64,000 nucleotides of DNA from Sphingobacterium olei (GTDB lineage Bacteria > Bacteroidota > Bacteroidia > Sphingobacteriales > Sphingobacteriaceae): the NCBI RefSeq assembly GCF_005048855.1, contig NZ_SUME01000003.1, positions 248,001-312,000 of the forward strand, written 5' to 3'. Below, piece after piece: positions 32,834 to 41,700 of this stretch (positions are counted from its first letter, which is position 1; each line of letters begins with the position of its first letter). A program made the position numbers and the translations under genes. The notes under the pieces were generated by a model. It did no database searches. It was not told where the DNA came from and was given only the letters and a program-made list of their open reading frames with translations.

Positions 32834-34183
32834 ATGCAAACATCGTTTGAGGATTTTAAGTTTAATAAACAGCTATTAAATGCAATAGCCGAAGCAGGTT
32901 ATTCGGTACCTACTGAAATACAGGAGAAAGGCATTCCGCCGATTTTAGCGGGACAGGATGTGATGGGTATAGCGCAGACAGGTACGGGTAAAACTGCTGC
33001 TTTTGTATTACCGCTTTTAATGAATCTCAAATATGCGCAGGGAAATGATCCGCGTGCACTCATATTAAGCCCCACACGGGAGCTTGCTATGCAGATTGAA
33101 GAGCATATCCAGCTCTTTTCCACTTACCTTGATCTGCGTACTATTGTATTGTACGGTGGGCTGGGGCCAAAAACACAAAAAGAATTACTTGCTAAAGGCT
33201 GTGATATTGTGGTCGCCACACCGGGGAGGTTTTTGGATTTATATCTCGCAGGCGATATTAATACAAAATCATTGAAAGTGCTGGTAATGGATGAAGCCGA
33301 CAAAATGGTGGACATGGGGTTTATTAGTAAATTACACCGTATTTTGGAGGTAATACCCCGTAAGCGACAGAATTTGCTTTTTTCGGCTACGATGAGTGAA
33401 TTAGTACGGAAGATAGCCGGAGATTTTTTAGCGTTCCCGACCGTAATTGAGGTGACAGAGCAAGCGACACCTGCTCAAACGGTGACACAATCGCTATATC
33501 ATGTTCCTAACGTTAAGACAAAGATCAATCTACTTCAGCATTTGTTTACAGATGATGAAGCGTACCATCGCGTGATTGTTTTCTGCAAAACCAAACAAGT
33601 GGCTGATAGTGTGTTCGCTTTTTTGGAACGCAAATATGGGGCAAAAAATGTCCGTGTAATCCATGCCAATAAAGGACAAAATACACGTATTAATTCTATA
33701 AATGCCTTCAAGACCGGAGAAATTCGTTTTCTGGTAGCTACAGATGTTGCAGCGAGGGGACTAGATGTATCTAATGTAAGCCATGTTATTAATTTTGATG
33801 TACCTATTGTCATCGAGGATTATGTACACCGAATAGGACGTACAGGAAGGGCTTTCAGTACGGGGGATGCGATTACCTTCTGTAATCCAGCAGAAGAATA
33901 TTACGTAGCGAAAATAGAAAAACTAATTCGTCAATCAATAGAAGTGATTGATTTACCGGAGGATGTTTTTGTGGAAAAAACACCTTTTGACGAACGACAA
34001 GCCATTGCCCGCGAAATTGATAGTCAGAAGAAAAAAGAAAATCCTGATTTTCAAGGCGCATTTCATGAGAAGAAATTTATGCTGAAGCACGGCGGTAAAA
34101 AAAGAACTGCGGCTTCTGGAACAAGGGGGGCTGGTAAAGGAAAAGCTTCTAGCGGAAAATCGAAATCGTTTAAAAAGAAGTAG
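32834..34183 (+). CDS. DEAD-box ATP-dependent RNA helicase
   Basis: 449 residues. The helicase motifs are in order: Q motif (Y-S-V-P-T-E-I-Q), A-Q-T-G-T-G-K-T, P-T-R-E-L-A, T-P-G-R, D-E-A-D, S-A-T, then A-T-D-V-A-A-R-G-L-D and H-R-I-G-R-T-G-R. A basic Lys/Gly/Ser tail (about 410-449) is typical of RhlE-like enzymes acting on ribosomal or mRNA. The start at 32834 is used because a TATCTTTG promoter box ends 4 bp before it; the alternative at 32807 would place that box inside the gene. It is followed by a membrane-protein gene 5 bp on. Confidence 0.94.
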   Translation: MQTSFEDFKFNKQLLNAIAEAGYSVPTEIQEKGIPPILAGQDVMGIAQTGTGKTAAFVLPLLMNLKYAQGNDPRALILSPTRELAMQIEEHIQLFSTYLDLRTIVLYGGLGPKTQKELLAKGCDIVVATPGRFLDLYLAGDINTKSLKVLVMDEADKMVDMGFISKLHRILEVIPRKRQNLLFSATMSELVRKIAGDFLAFPTVIEVTEQATPAQTVTQSLYHVPNVKTKINLLQHLFTDDEAYHRVIVFCKTKQVADSVFAFLERKYGAKNVRVIHANKGQNTRINSINAFKTGEIRFLVATDVAARGLDVSNVSHVINFDVPIVIEDYVHRIGRTGRAFSTGDAITFCNPAEEYYVAKIEKLIRQSIEVIDLPEDVFVEKTPFDERQAIAREIDSQKKKENPDFQGAFHEKKFMLKHGGKKRTAASGTRGAGKGKASSGKSKSFKKK

Positions 34184-34188
34184 CATTC

Positions 34189-34428
34189 ATGAAACTAACA
34201 CCTCTGAATATTACCTTAGCCTGTATCTTGGTTTGGTTTATTTCTGAAATGAATGCCGATACGGAGATGCTGTTTTCCTGGGGATGGTTGATCACATTAA
34301 TTGCGGTACTTTTGTTAGTGGACGTGTTTTTTAGATTAGTTATAAAGGATTTACAACGGATTTGGTTTCTACAGATCGGCTTTATATTGGTCGTGGGTAT
34401 CGTAATGGTCATATTAAAAATTCAATAA
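34189..34428 (+). CDS. small membrane protein
   Basis: 79 residues with three predicted helices (about 7-21, 29-52, 58-77) and almost no soluble part. No family recognised. It starts 5 bp after the helicase stop, so it is likely co-transcribed and perhaps coupled. Function unknown. An antisense frame of similar size exists but has no supporting context. Confidence 0.65.
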   Translation: MKLTPLNITLACILVWFISEMNADTEMLFSWGWLITLIAVLLLVDVFFRLVIKDLQRIWFLQIGFILVVGIVMVILKIQ

Positions 34429-34472
34429 TAATGCCTACCTGTGGTAGATATTATCATGTAAAAAATAGATAA

Positions 34473-34823
34473 ATGAAAAAAGCAGAAATAAAATTAGAAG
34501 TAGAGTTAGACGATAATAATGTACCTGATACCATTCAATGGTCGTCTACAGATGGACAAAATACGGAATCTTTGCCTACGAAAGCCATGTTTTTGGCCTT
34601 GTGGGACGGACAGTATAAAAATTCGTTGCGCATAGATCTTTGGACTAAAGACATGCCCTATGATGAAATGAAACGTTTTTTCTATGAAACATTGCAAACC
34701 TTAGGCGATTCTTTCTTACGTTCATCTGGAGGTGATCCGATGGCAGAAAAGATAATTGGCGATTTGAGAGACTACTGTGCACACTTTGCGGAAAAAATGG
34801 AAGTTTTAGAGCAACAGAATTAG
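34473..34823 (+). CDS. gldC: gliding motility protein GldC
   Basis: 116 residues, cytosolic. The W-S-S-T-D-G, T-K-A-M-F-L-A-L-W-D and L-R-I-D-L-W-T-K-D-M motifs, and the length, agree with GldC, which is needed for efficient gliding in Flavobacterium but is kept in many non-gliding Bacteroidota. No other gld or type IX secretion gene is in the window, so motility cannot be concluded. GldC appears to act as a small accessory protein; its partner is not established here. Confidence 0.9.
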   Translation: MKKAEIKLEVELDDNNVPDTIQWSSTDGQNTESLPTKAMFLALWDGQYKNSLRIDLWTKDMPYDEMKRFFYETLQTLGDSFLRSSGGDPMAEKIIGDLRDYCAHFAEKMEVLEQQN

Positions 34824-34855
34824 ATACTAGACATTAGATGCTAGATATTAGATAG
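34821..34855. repeat. Heptanucleotide tandem repeat after gldC
   Basis: Five exact 7-bp periods, TAGATAC, TAGACAT, TAGATGC, TAGATAT and TAGATAG, beginning with the gldC stop codon itself. The pattern TAGAnnn resembles short tandemly repeated heptamers known in several bacterial genomes. Confidence 0.75.
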
Positions 34856-34864
34856 GAGAAAAAA

Positions 34865-35272
34865 ATGAATTACTTTTTAGTTAAATCAGAACCGTTTAAA
34901 TACAGTTGGGAGCAATTCAATAAAGACGGTCAAACGTTTTGGGATGGCGTCCGCAATTATCAGGCTCGCAATAATTTGAAGGCAATGAAAGAAGGAGATC
35001 TCGTCTTATTCTATCATAGCAACGAAGGAAAGGAAGTTGTAGGTGTAGCAAAGGTGGTTAAAGAATTTTACCAAGATCCTACAACAGAAGATCCAAAATG
35101 GGTAGTTGTCGATTTAGCTCCAGTAGAGACCTTTAAGAAGCCGGTTACATTAGAGACCATTAAAGCAGATGAGTTTCTTCAGGATGTCGCATTGGTGCGT
35201 CAGGGACGACTTTCTGTAATGCCTCTGAAACCAGAAGAATTTGATCGTATTATCGCATTGGGGAATTCATAA
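34865..35272 (+). CDS. EVE domain protein
   Basis: 135 residues forming one PUA-like EVE domain. It opens with Y-F-L-V-K-S-E-P, has W-D-G-V-R-N-Y-Q-A-R-N-N-L and G-D-L-V-L-F-Y-H-S as in human THYN1 and bacterial homologues. EVE domains bind modified cytosine or adenine bases in DNA or RNA, and in some bacteria act in phage defence or RNA regulation. No partner nuclease is adjacent. The GGAGAAAAA before the ATG is a clear ribosome-binding site, uncommon here. Confidence 0.92.
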   Translation: MNYFLVKSEPFKYSWEQFNKDGQTFWDGVRNYQARNNLKAMKEGDLVLFYHSNEGKEVVGVAKVVKEFYQDPTTEDPKWVVVDLAPVETFKKPVTLETIKADEFLQDVALVRQGRLSVMPLKPEEFDRIIALGNS

Positions 35273-35297
35273 CATTCTCCAACGCGATGTCGATTCA

Positions 35298-35825
35298 TTA
35301 ACCTTTATGATCGAAAAGGTTGACCAGATTTTTTAATTCTGTTGCATGTTCCGGTTCCAGTTTGCCGGCCAAAATCAAGCGCAATTCTCGTCTTTGTAAC
35401 GCTTCATTGTATAGCTTTAATTCGTTTTCGGTTTCTGGCGTCAACGCCGGAATAGCCTTAGGTTTGCCTTGCTCGTCTAAGGCAACAAACGTATAATAGG
35501 CTTCATTGGATTTTTCGTTCGTACCTTTAGGAAGATTCTGGGCAAAAACTTCTAAACGTACCTCCAAAGAAGTGTTAAATGCGCGAGTCACTTGGGCTTT
35601 AATGGTAACCACATCACCGAGCTTTACGGGTCTTTTAAAAGAAACATTATCTACTGATGCTGTAACCACTACATTATTGCAGTGTTTTTGAGCCGCCATT
35701 GCCGAACAAATATCCATCCAGTACAGCAAGCGTCCGCCCATTAGATTACCAAATGTATTGGTGTCATTTGGAAGAACAAGTTCATTCATTTCGGTATACG
35801 ACCCTTTCGCAAATTTTTCCTGCAT
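35298..35825 (-). CDS. acyl-CoA thioesterase, hotdog fold
   Basis: 175 residues. The hotdog domain carries N-T-F-G-N-L-M-G-G-R-L-L-Y-W-M-D and V-T-A-S-V-D-N-V-S-F-K-R-P, typical of the acyl-CoA hydrolases of the YciA/ACOT7 branch. It extends about 40 residues beyond a single domain with a charged helix tail. It is the last gene of the ileS-to-thioesterase block, 6 bp after the RmlD-like gene. Chain-length preference is unknown. Confidence 0.9.
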   Translation of the reverse strand: MQEKFAKGSYTEMNELVLPNDTNTFGNLMGGRLLYWMDICSAMAAQKHCNNVVVTASVDNVSFKRPVKLGDVVTIKAQVTRAFNTSLEVRLEVFAQNLPKGTNEKSNEAYYTFVALDEQGKPKAIPALTPETENELKLYNEALQRRELRLILAGKLEPEHATELKNLVNLFDHKG

Positions 35826-35831
35826 ATTATT

Positions 35832-36758
35832 CTATACTAATTTCAATTGTTTATCTATCTCTACCAAGCTTTTTGCTAACGACGTAGGAGTGAATCCTAA
35901 TTCTTTTTTTGCTTTGGCTAGTACAAAACCAGTCGTTCGGGGACGATTATCTGCCTGTCCAATATCTTTTGCGCTGACAGGTATAATTAAATCTCTGTTT
36001 AAAGACCAATGATCAGCTACCTTATAGACTATATCAAGTATAGAATGCATTTCATCGCCGGATATATGGCAGATACCGACTGCATTTTTCTGGATTGCAA
36101 GAAGGCACGCATGTGCCAAATCATCGACCCAGGTAGGCATACGCCATTGGTCTTGTACAACACGTATAACTTCGTTGTTTTGTAATTTGTTTTTAGCCCA
36201 AAGGATCAAATTAGAGCGATTCTTATCGGCAATAACACCATATACCAATATTGTGCGTAGGATAGCGCTCTTACAACCTGACCGTATTATCTCTTGTTCT
36301 GCTCCGACTTTACTTTTTCCATATGCATTGCATGGGTTCGTCGGTGCAGTTTCCAGGTAAGGCCCCTCCTTTCCATCGAAAACGAAATCTGTAGATAAAA
36401 AAGTAAGATGGATATTCTTTTGCTTACAAATATCAGCTAAAAACTGAACGGTATCAATATTAAGCTGTTTACATTCTTCCCAATTCTCTTCACACGTTTC
36501 AACGCTTGTCATAGCAGCAGTATGAACAATGTGCGTTGGGGAATACGTATCAATTAATGTTGCCAGATCTTGCTGATTTACAAGCGAAAGTTGGACATAA
36601 TCATAGCCCTTTGTATTCGGATTCCTATTTGCGGATTTTGAGGTACATAGCAGCGAATAATCTGTTTTTTGTACAATAAGATCCGTAAGCTTTTGTCCCA
36701 AAAAGCCATTGGATCCTGTTAGAAGAATACGTTTTTTACTGTTTGTTAGTTCGTCCAT
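35832..36758 (-). CDS. NAD-dependent epimerase/reductase, RmlD-like
   Basis: 308 residues of the extended SDR superfamily. Nucleotide-binding G-S-N-G-F-L-G-Q-K-L (about 16-25), S-T-D-F-V-F-D-G, and the Y-G-K-S-K catalytic pair. The length and the S-T-D-F-V-F-D-G motif fit dTDP-4-dehydrorhamnose reductase-type (RmlD) enzymes, but the usual rml genes are not adjacent, so the substrate is uncertain and it may act on another sugar nucleotide. It overlaps the M28 peptidase end by 13 bp. Confidence 0.82.
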   Translation of the reverse strand: MDELTNSKKRILLTGSNGFLGQKLTDLIVQKTDYSLLCTSKSANRNPNTKGYDYVQLSLVNQQDLATLIDTYSPTHIVHTAAMTSVETCEENWEECKQLNIDTVQFLADICKQKNIHLTFLSTDFVFDGKEGPYLETAPTNPCNAYGKSKVGAEQEIIRSGCKSAILRTILVYGVIADKNRSNLILWAKNKLQNNEVIRVVQDQWRMPTWVDDLAHACLLAIQKNAVGICHISGDEMHSILDIVYKVADHWSLNRDLIIPVSAKDIGQADNRPRTTGFVLAKAKKELGFTPTSLAKSLVEIDKQLKLV

Positions 36759-37699
36759 TGAAAGTCCATTTTGCCTTGTTTCATGGAGTTGATCAATACC
36801 TCTATTTCTAGTTTTAAAATGGATTCCAATGCGTTATAATCTATTTTTTCGGGGTCATCTCCCGGCTTGTGGTAATCATCGTGACCCCCCGTATGAAAAA
36901 ATAAAACCGGAATATTTTTTTTGTAGAAGGAAGTTTGATCAGAACCACCGTTTCCATCCTTGCTTAAGTTAAATTTTATATCGCTCGTGATTCCTTCAAA
37001 TATGGATGGAAATTTAGAGCTCGTGCCATAGCCAATGATGGCTAGACCATTATCTGGACTATATCGGCCGATCATATCCATATTGAGCATCCATTGTATA
37101 TTCTCCAGGGGTATAGTTGGGTTCTCTGTGAAGTGTCGTGATCCCACTAAACCCAATTCTTCTGCACCAAAGCCGATAAATAGCATATTGTATGCTTCAT
37201 TCTCTTTGTTGGTTGCGAAATATCGTGCTAATTCAAGTAATCCTGCCACACCTGATGCATTATCGTCTGCACCATTATGTATTTGTCCAACACCTAATGA
37301 GTCCCGTGAACTCCCTTGGTGCCCTGTGCCCAAATGATCATAATGGGCTCCAATTATAATGGTGTATGGGGCATTATTATCTAAAAATCCGATGATATTG
37401 TCCGCTTGACGGATGCTGTCGGGAACGATTACGCGACGAACTTTTGCCGTAAATGTCTGACGGTACTTTCTTTCTCCTTTGGGCGATAAACCGTATTTCT
37501 TGAAATGCTTTTCAATATACTTAGCCGCTTTGTTCACTTCCTTAGATCCCGTTCCGCGGCCTTTCATTTTGTCAGAAGCTAGGTAGTAAATATGCTTCTT
37601 CAGATTCTCCTGTTTGATCTGAGCAACTATACATGCTGGTAAGACTAGCAGGGTAGCTAGTAAACTGCAGATAAAGCTGATTTGTAAATTAATTTTCAC
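36746..37699 (-). CDS. M28 family zinc aminopeptidase
   Basis: 317 residues from a GTG start, chosen because GGAGG lies 6 bp before it; the frame could extend to 37720. A signal or lipoprotein-like anchor (1-27) precedes the M28 domain, with zinc ligands in G-A-H-Y-D-H-L-G, G-A-D-D-N-A-S-G, G-A-E-E-L-G-L and N-M-D-M-I-G-R; a final H-K-P-G-D-D lies in the C-terminus. It probably frees N-terminal residues from peptides in the periplasm. It begins one base after the lspA stop and overlaps the RmlD-like gene, so it is in an operon. Confidence 0.9.
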   Translation of the reverse strand: MKINLQISFICSLLATLLVLPACIVAQIKQENLKKHIYYLASDKMKGRGTGSKEVNKAAKYIEKHFKKYGLSPKGERKYRQTFTAKVRRVIVPDSIRQADNIIGFLDNNAPYTIIIGAHYDHLGTGHQGSSRDSLGVGQIHNGADDNASGVAGLLELARYFATNKENEAYNMLFIGFGAEELGLVGSRHFTENPTIPLENIQWMLNMDMIGRYSPDNGLAIIGYGTSSKFPSIFEGITSDIKFNLSKDGNGGSDQTSFYKKNIPVLFFHTGGHDDYHKPGDDPEKIDYNALESILKLEIEVLINSMKQGKMDFQWTN

Positions 37700-37700
37700 T

Positions 37701-38351
37701 TTAATCCTCCAACATCTCACTATTCACACTTTCTTCTTCCTTATGTTCTTCTTTGAAGTACCTTTTTTGAAAGAGTAAGATTAATACTACTCCAACTGAT
37801 ATTGCGGAGTCTGCTATATTAAAAACCGGTCGAAAAAATAAAAAATGTTCACCTCCCCATATTGGGAACCAGGTCGGAAAATTTCCTTCTATTAATGGGA
37901 AATAAAGCATATCCACTACTTTGCCATATAAGAATGGAGCGTATCCACCTCCTTCAGGAAAAAGAACCGCTTTCGTATAAAAATCACTTTCACTGAAGAT
38001 CATGCCATAAAAAACACAATCAATAATATTGCCTAATGCGCCGGCGAATATCAGCGCTACATTCAGGGTAAAGCCTCTGTGATATTTATTTTTGATCATA
38101 TAATGAAGACCGTAGCCAATACCGATAACAGCGATAATGCGGAAAATACTCAAAAAGAGCTTGCCATATTCGCCACCGAATTCCATACCGTAGGCCATGC
38201 CAGGGTTTTCAATGAAATGAATAAGAAATTTATTGCCCAGTATGGTGAAATCTTGACCTATCGTCATGTTGAGTTTTACCCAAAATTTTGATATTTGATC
38301 AACTAATAGAATAAGAAAAATAAGAGTTATAGGTCGCGTGTAGCCTTTCAT
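37701..38351 (-). CDS. lspA: lipoprotein signal peptidase
   Basis: 216 residues, four membrane helices. The catalytic aspartates are in G-A-L-G-N-I-I-D and F-N-I-A-D-S-A-I, with the family's N-x-G motif as E-N-P-G-M-A-Y-G. Proteins of this group are longer than the 164-residue E. coli enzyme; here an insertion around 120-165 and an acidic tail account for it. It removes signal peptides ahead of lipid-modified cysteines. It lies in the ileS block. Confidence 0.96.
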   Translation of the reverse strand: MKGYTRPITLIFLILLVDQISKFWVKLNMTIGQDFTILGNKFLIHFIENPGMAYGMEFGGEYGKLFLSIFRIIAVIGIGYGLHYMIKNKYHRGFTLNVALIFAGALGNIIDCVFYGMIFSESDFYTKAVLFPEGGGYAPFLYGKVVDMLYFPLIEGNFPTWFPIWGGEHFLFFRPVFNIADSAISVGVVLILLFQKRYFKEEHKEEESVNSEMLED

Positions 38352-38365
38352 GATATAGGATAAAA

Positions 38366-38398
38366 TGGTCTTTGCTCAATTTAAGCAAAGACCATTCA
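38366..38398 (-). terminator. Hairpin between dksA-like and lspA
   Basis: Arms AATGGTCTTTGCT/AGCAAAGACCATT, 13 bp, followed by only a short T run in the minus direction. It may be a partial terminator or an RNA processing site within the operon. Confidence 0.55.
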
Positions 38399-38409
38399 GG
38401 TTTCAATTC

Positions 38410-38793
38410 TTAATATTGTTTGTTTTTTGCTTCGATACTTAGTGTTGTATGAGGAACTGCTTTCAAACGTTCTTTTTGAATTAATTTTCCAGTCTCACGG
38501 CATATGCCGTACGTTTTGTTCTCGATGCGTACCAACGCTGCTTCAAGATTGTCAATGAATTTTTTCTGACGAGCAGCTAACTGATTTACTTGCTCTTTCT
38601 CAAGCGTAGCGGAACCGTCTTCTAAAGTTTTATAGGTTCCAGCTGTATCATCTGTGCCGTTTGCGTTACTGTTGCTTAAAGTTCTTGTTAATGCTAATAA
38701 CTCCTCTTTAGCAATACGCAGTTTCTCTAAGATAATCGATTTGAATTCTTGTAATTCTGAATCGCTGTATCGTGTTTTCTCCGTGTTTGCCAT
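38410..38793 (-). CDS. TraR/DksA family regulator lacking the zinc finger
   Basis: 127 residues. A coiled-coil N-terminal half (about 8-75) with an N-A-N-G-T-D-D-T-A-G-T loop and a C-terminal half with Y-G-I-C-R-E-T-G-K-L-I-Q-K-E-R-L-K-A-V-P. Canonical DksA has four zinc cysteines; here only one remains (C in G-I-C-R), so zinc binding as in E. coli is not expected. It lies 3 bp downstream of ileS. By family it would modulate RNA polymerase, perhaps with ppGpp, but the acidic tip (D-x-x-D-x-A) is altered to D-D-T-A. Function inferred. Confidence 0.88.
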   Translation of the reverse strand: MANTEKTRYSDSELQEFKSIILEKLRIAKEELLALTRTLSNSNANGTDDTAGTYKTLEDGSATLEKEQVNQLAARQKKFIDNLEAALVRIENKTYGICRETGKLIQKERLKAVPHTTLSIEAKNKQY

Positions 38794-38796
38794 AAC

Positions 38797-41700
38797 CTAA
38801 ATTTTTTCGATTAATACCTTTAGTTCTATACCATTTATCTCTATTGTATCTGACGACGTTAATGTGTTTACAAAAACAAATGAATCAGCTAATATTTCCG
38901 TGCAAATATAAGACAAATTATTTTGTGTAGCCTCTTCTATTTCAATATTTTGACTCACTTGAACTTTGATTCTGTCTGTAACTTCAAAATCCTTTTCTTT
39001 TCGAAGATTCTGAACTCGATTAACCAATTCTCTAGCAATACCCTCTTTCTTCAATTCGTCTGTAATCTGTACATCCAATGCCACTGTCAAGTTTCCTAGA
39101 TTTGCCACTTGCCAACCTGCGACATCTTCTGCGATAATCTCCACGTCTTCTATAGAAATGACATATGCTGTGCCTGCTAACGCATAATTTCCATTTCGTT
39201 CAAGGTCACCAATTTGATCTGCATTCAATGCTTGGATGGCCGTCGTCACCAATTTCATATCCTTACCAACTTTCGCGCCAAGAGCTTTGAAATTAGGTTT
39301 TATTTTTTTCTTAATAATGCCGGTCGTATCCGTGATAAATTCAATAGATTTGATGTTCGTCTCAGAAAGAATAAGGTCTTTTACCTTCTCCACTTTCGCT
39401 TGGAATGCATTATCTAAAACAGGGAGTAATATCTTGCTAAGTGGTTGACGCACATTTATTCCAGTTTTCTTACGCAACGATAAAACTAACGACGAAATGT
39501 CTTGTGCCAACGCCATTCTTTCTTCCAAAGCTTTATCCACAAGAAGGGGATTATACGATGGGAAATCAGCTAAATGTACGGATTCAAATTTTTCCTTTCT
39601 GGTAACAGCATTTAAATCCAAATACAATTGATCGGAAAAAAATGGTGAAACTGGAGACATCAATTTGGCAATAGTGTCCAAACAAGTATACAGTGTTTGA
39701 TAAGCGGAAATCTTATCTTCCGTATAATCGCCCTTCCAAAAACGACGGCGACACAAACGTACATACCAATTGCTCAAATGTTCGTCGACAAATGTTTGGA
39801 TAGCCCGGGTTGCTTTGGTCGGTTCGTAATCCGCATAATAATCGTCTACTTCTTTGCTTAAGCTATTCAGGAGTGATAATATCCAGCGATCAATTTCTGG
39901 ACGATTTTCATTTACTACATCTGGTTCTGCATAGTTGAAATTGTCGATATTAGCATATAAGGCAAAGAAAGCATATGTGTTATATAATGTTCCGAAGAAT
40001 TTGCGCCGTACTTCATCCAGTCCTTCCTCATTAAACTTTAAGTTGTCCCAAGGTGCTGCATTGCTAATCATGTACCAACGCGTGGCATCGGCACTGTATT
40101 TTTCAATTGTAGCAAATGGATCTACTCCATTACCAAGGCGCTTAGACATTTTGTTGCCATTCTTGTCTAACACAAGTCCGTTAGATACGACATTTTTAAA
40201 AGCTACAGAACTTCGAATCATGGTGGAGATCGCATGCAAGGTAAAGAACCATCCTCTGGTTTGGTCCACACCTTCGGCGATGAAATCTGCCGGAAAAGCA
40301 TGATTGTACTCTTCTTTGAATGGTAGCTTGTCTCCTTTAGCCAATTTGTCATAATCCAAGCCCCATTGCGCATAAGGCATCGCACCGGAGTCAAACCAAA
40401 CATCGATCAGGTCTGGCTCGCGAAACATTTTTTGTCCACCGTCAGACACCAATACCAGGTGGTCTACATATGGCCGGTGTAAGTCTAAATCTGTGGTGTC
40501 AAATTTTGCTAAATATGCGGTATTGACCGCTTTCTCATTTTCCGAAAGTACATCAGATGCAATGGATGCTTCTAGATATTTTTTTAATTCCGGCATGGAG
40601 CCAATACAGATTTCTTCGTTTTCGTCTTCCGAACGCCAGATGGGCAATGGAGTACCCCAATAGCGCGAACGTGATAGATTCCAGTCTACTAAATTTTCGA
40701 GCCAGTTGCCAAATCGACCAGATCCTGTAGCTTCGGGCTTCCAGTTGATGGTTTTATTTAGGGCCACCATTTCTTCTTTCATGGCCGTTGTACGGATAAA
40801 CCAGCTATCTAGGGGATAATACAATACCGGTTTGTCTGTGCGCCAACAGTGTGGATAGGTGTGCTCGTATTTTTTTACATCGAAGGCTTTGTTATCCTCT
40901 TTTAATTTGATGGCAATTAAAACATCTGTTGGGCGGAAATCTTTTTCAGCGCGCTCGGCATCTGAATAGTATTCTTCTTTCACAAAACGGCCAGCAAAAT
41001 CCGTGATCTCTTTCACAAAACGACCTGTACGGTCTACCGTAGGTACGTCTTTTCCATTTTCATCCTTAACAAAAATACCCGGAACATCATTTTCCTTTGC
41101 AACTCTAAAGTCATCACCACCATATGTCGGGGCAGCATGGACAATACCTGTACCATCCTCTGTGGTTACGAAGTCACCCGGAATTACCCGGAATGCTTTC
41201 TTTAATAACTCTTCGTTTGTTATATAGGGTAGTAATTGTTCGTAACGTAATCCAAGAAGCTCTTCACCTATAAATTCTGCCGCTATCTCCCAAGGAATGG
41301 TTTTGTCTCCAAGATTGTAGTCCTGAAAAGAAATTTGTTGACCTTCAGCTTTAAAATGCTTGCTGATTAGGTTTTTTGCTAAAATTACGGAAACTGGAGA
41401 TCCGGTATATTGATTGAATGTTTTGATTTTGACGTATTCGATTTTCTTCCCTACCACTAAAGCGGTGTTGCTCGGTAACGTCCAAGGTGTAGTCGTCCAA
41501 GCGATAAAAGCAACATCTTCTTCTTCGGTTTCAACCAAAGTCGAGATCAGCGGATGGATTTGATCTTTTACCAAACGAAACTCTGCAACAATCGTGGTAT
41601 CTTTTACATCTTTATAAGTACCCGGTTGGTTCAATTCATGCGAGCTTAACCCTGTCCCGGCTGCAGGGGAGTAGGGCTGGATAGTATATCCCTTGTACAG

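Noticed and set aside
34170..34412. Minus-strand frame opposite the 79-residue membrane protein gene
   Set aside because: It runs antisense to a frame that continues an operon, and has no signal or promoter of its own.
34821..34855. Heptamer array as a possible CRISPR
   Set aside because: Units are 7 bp, contiguous and without spacers, and no cas genes are near.
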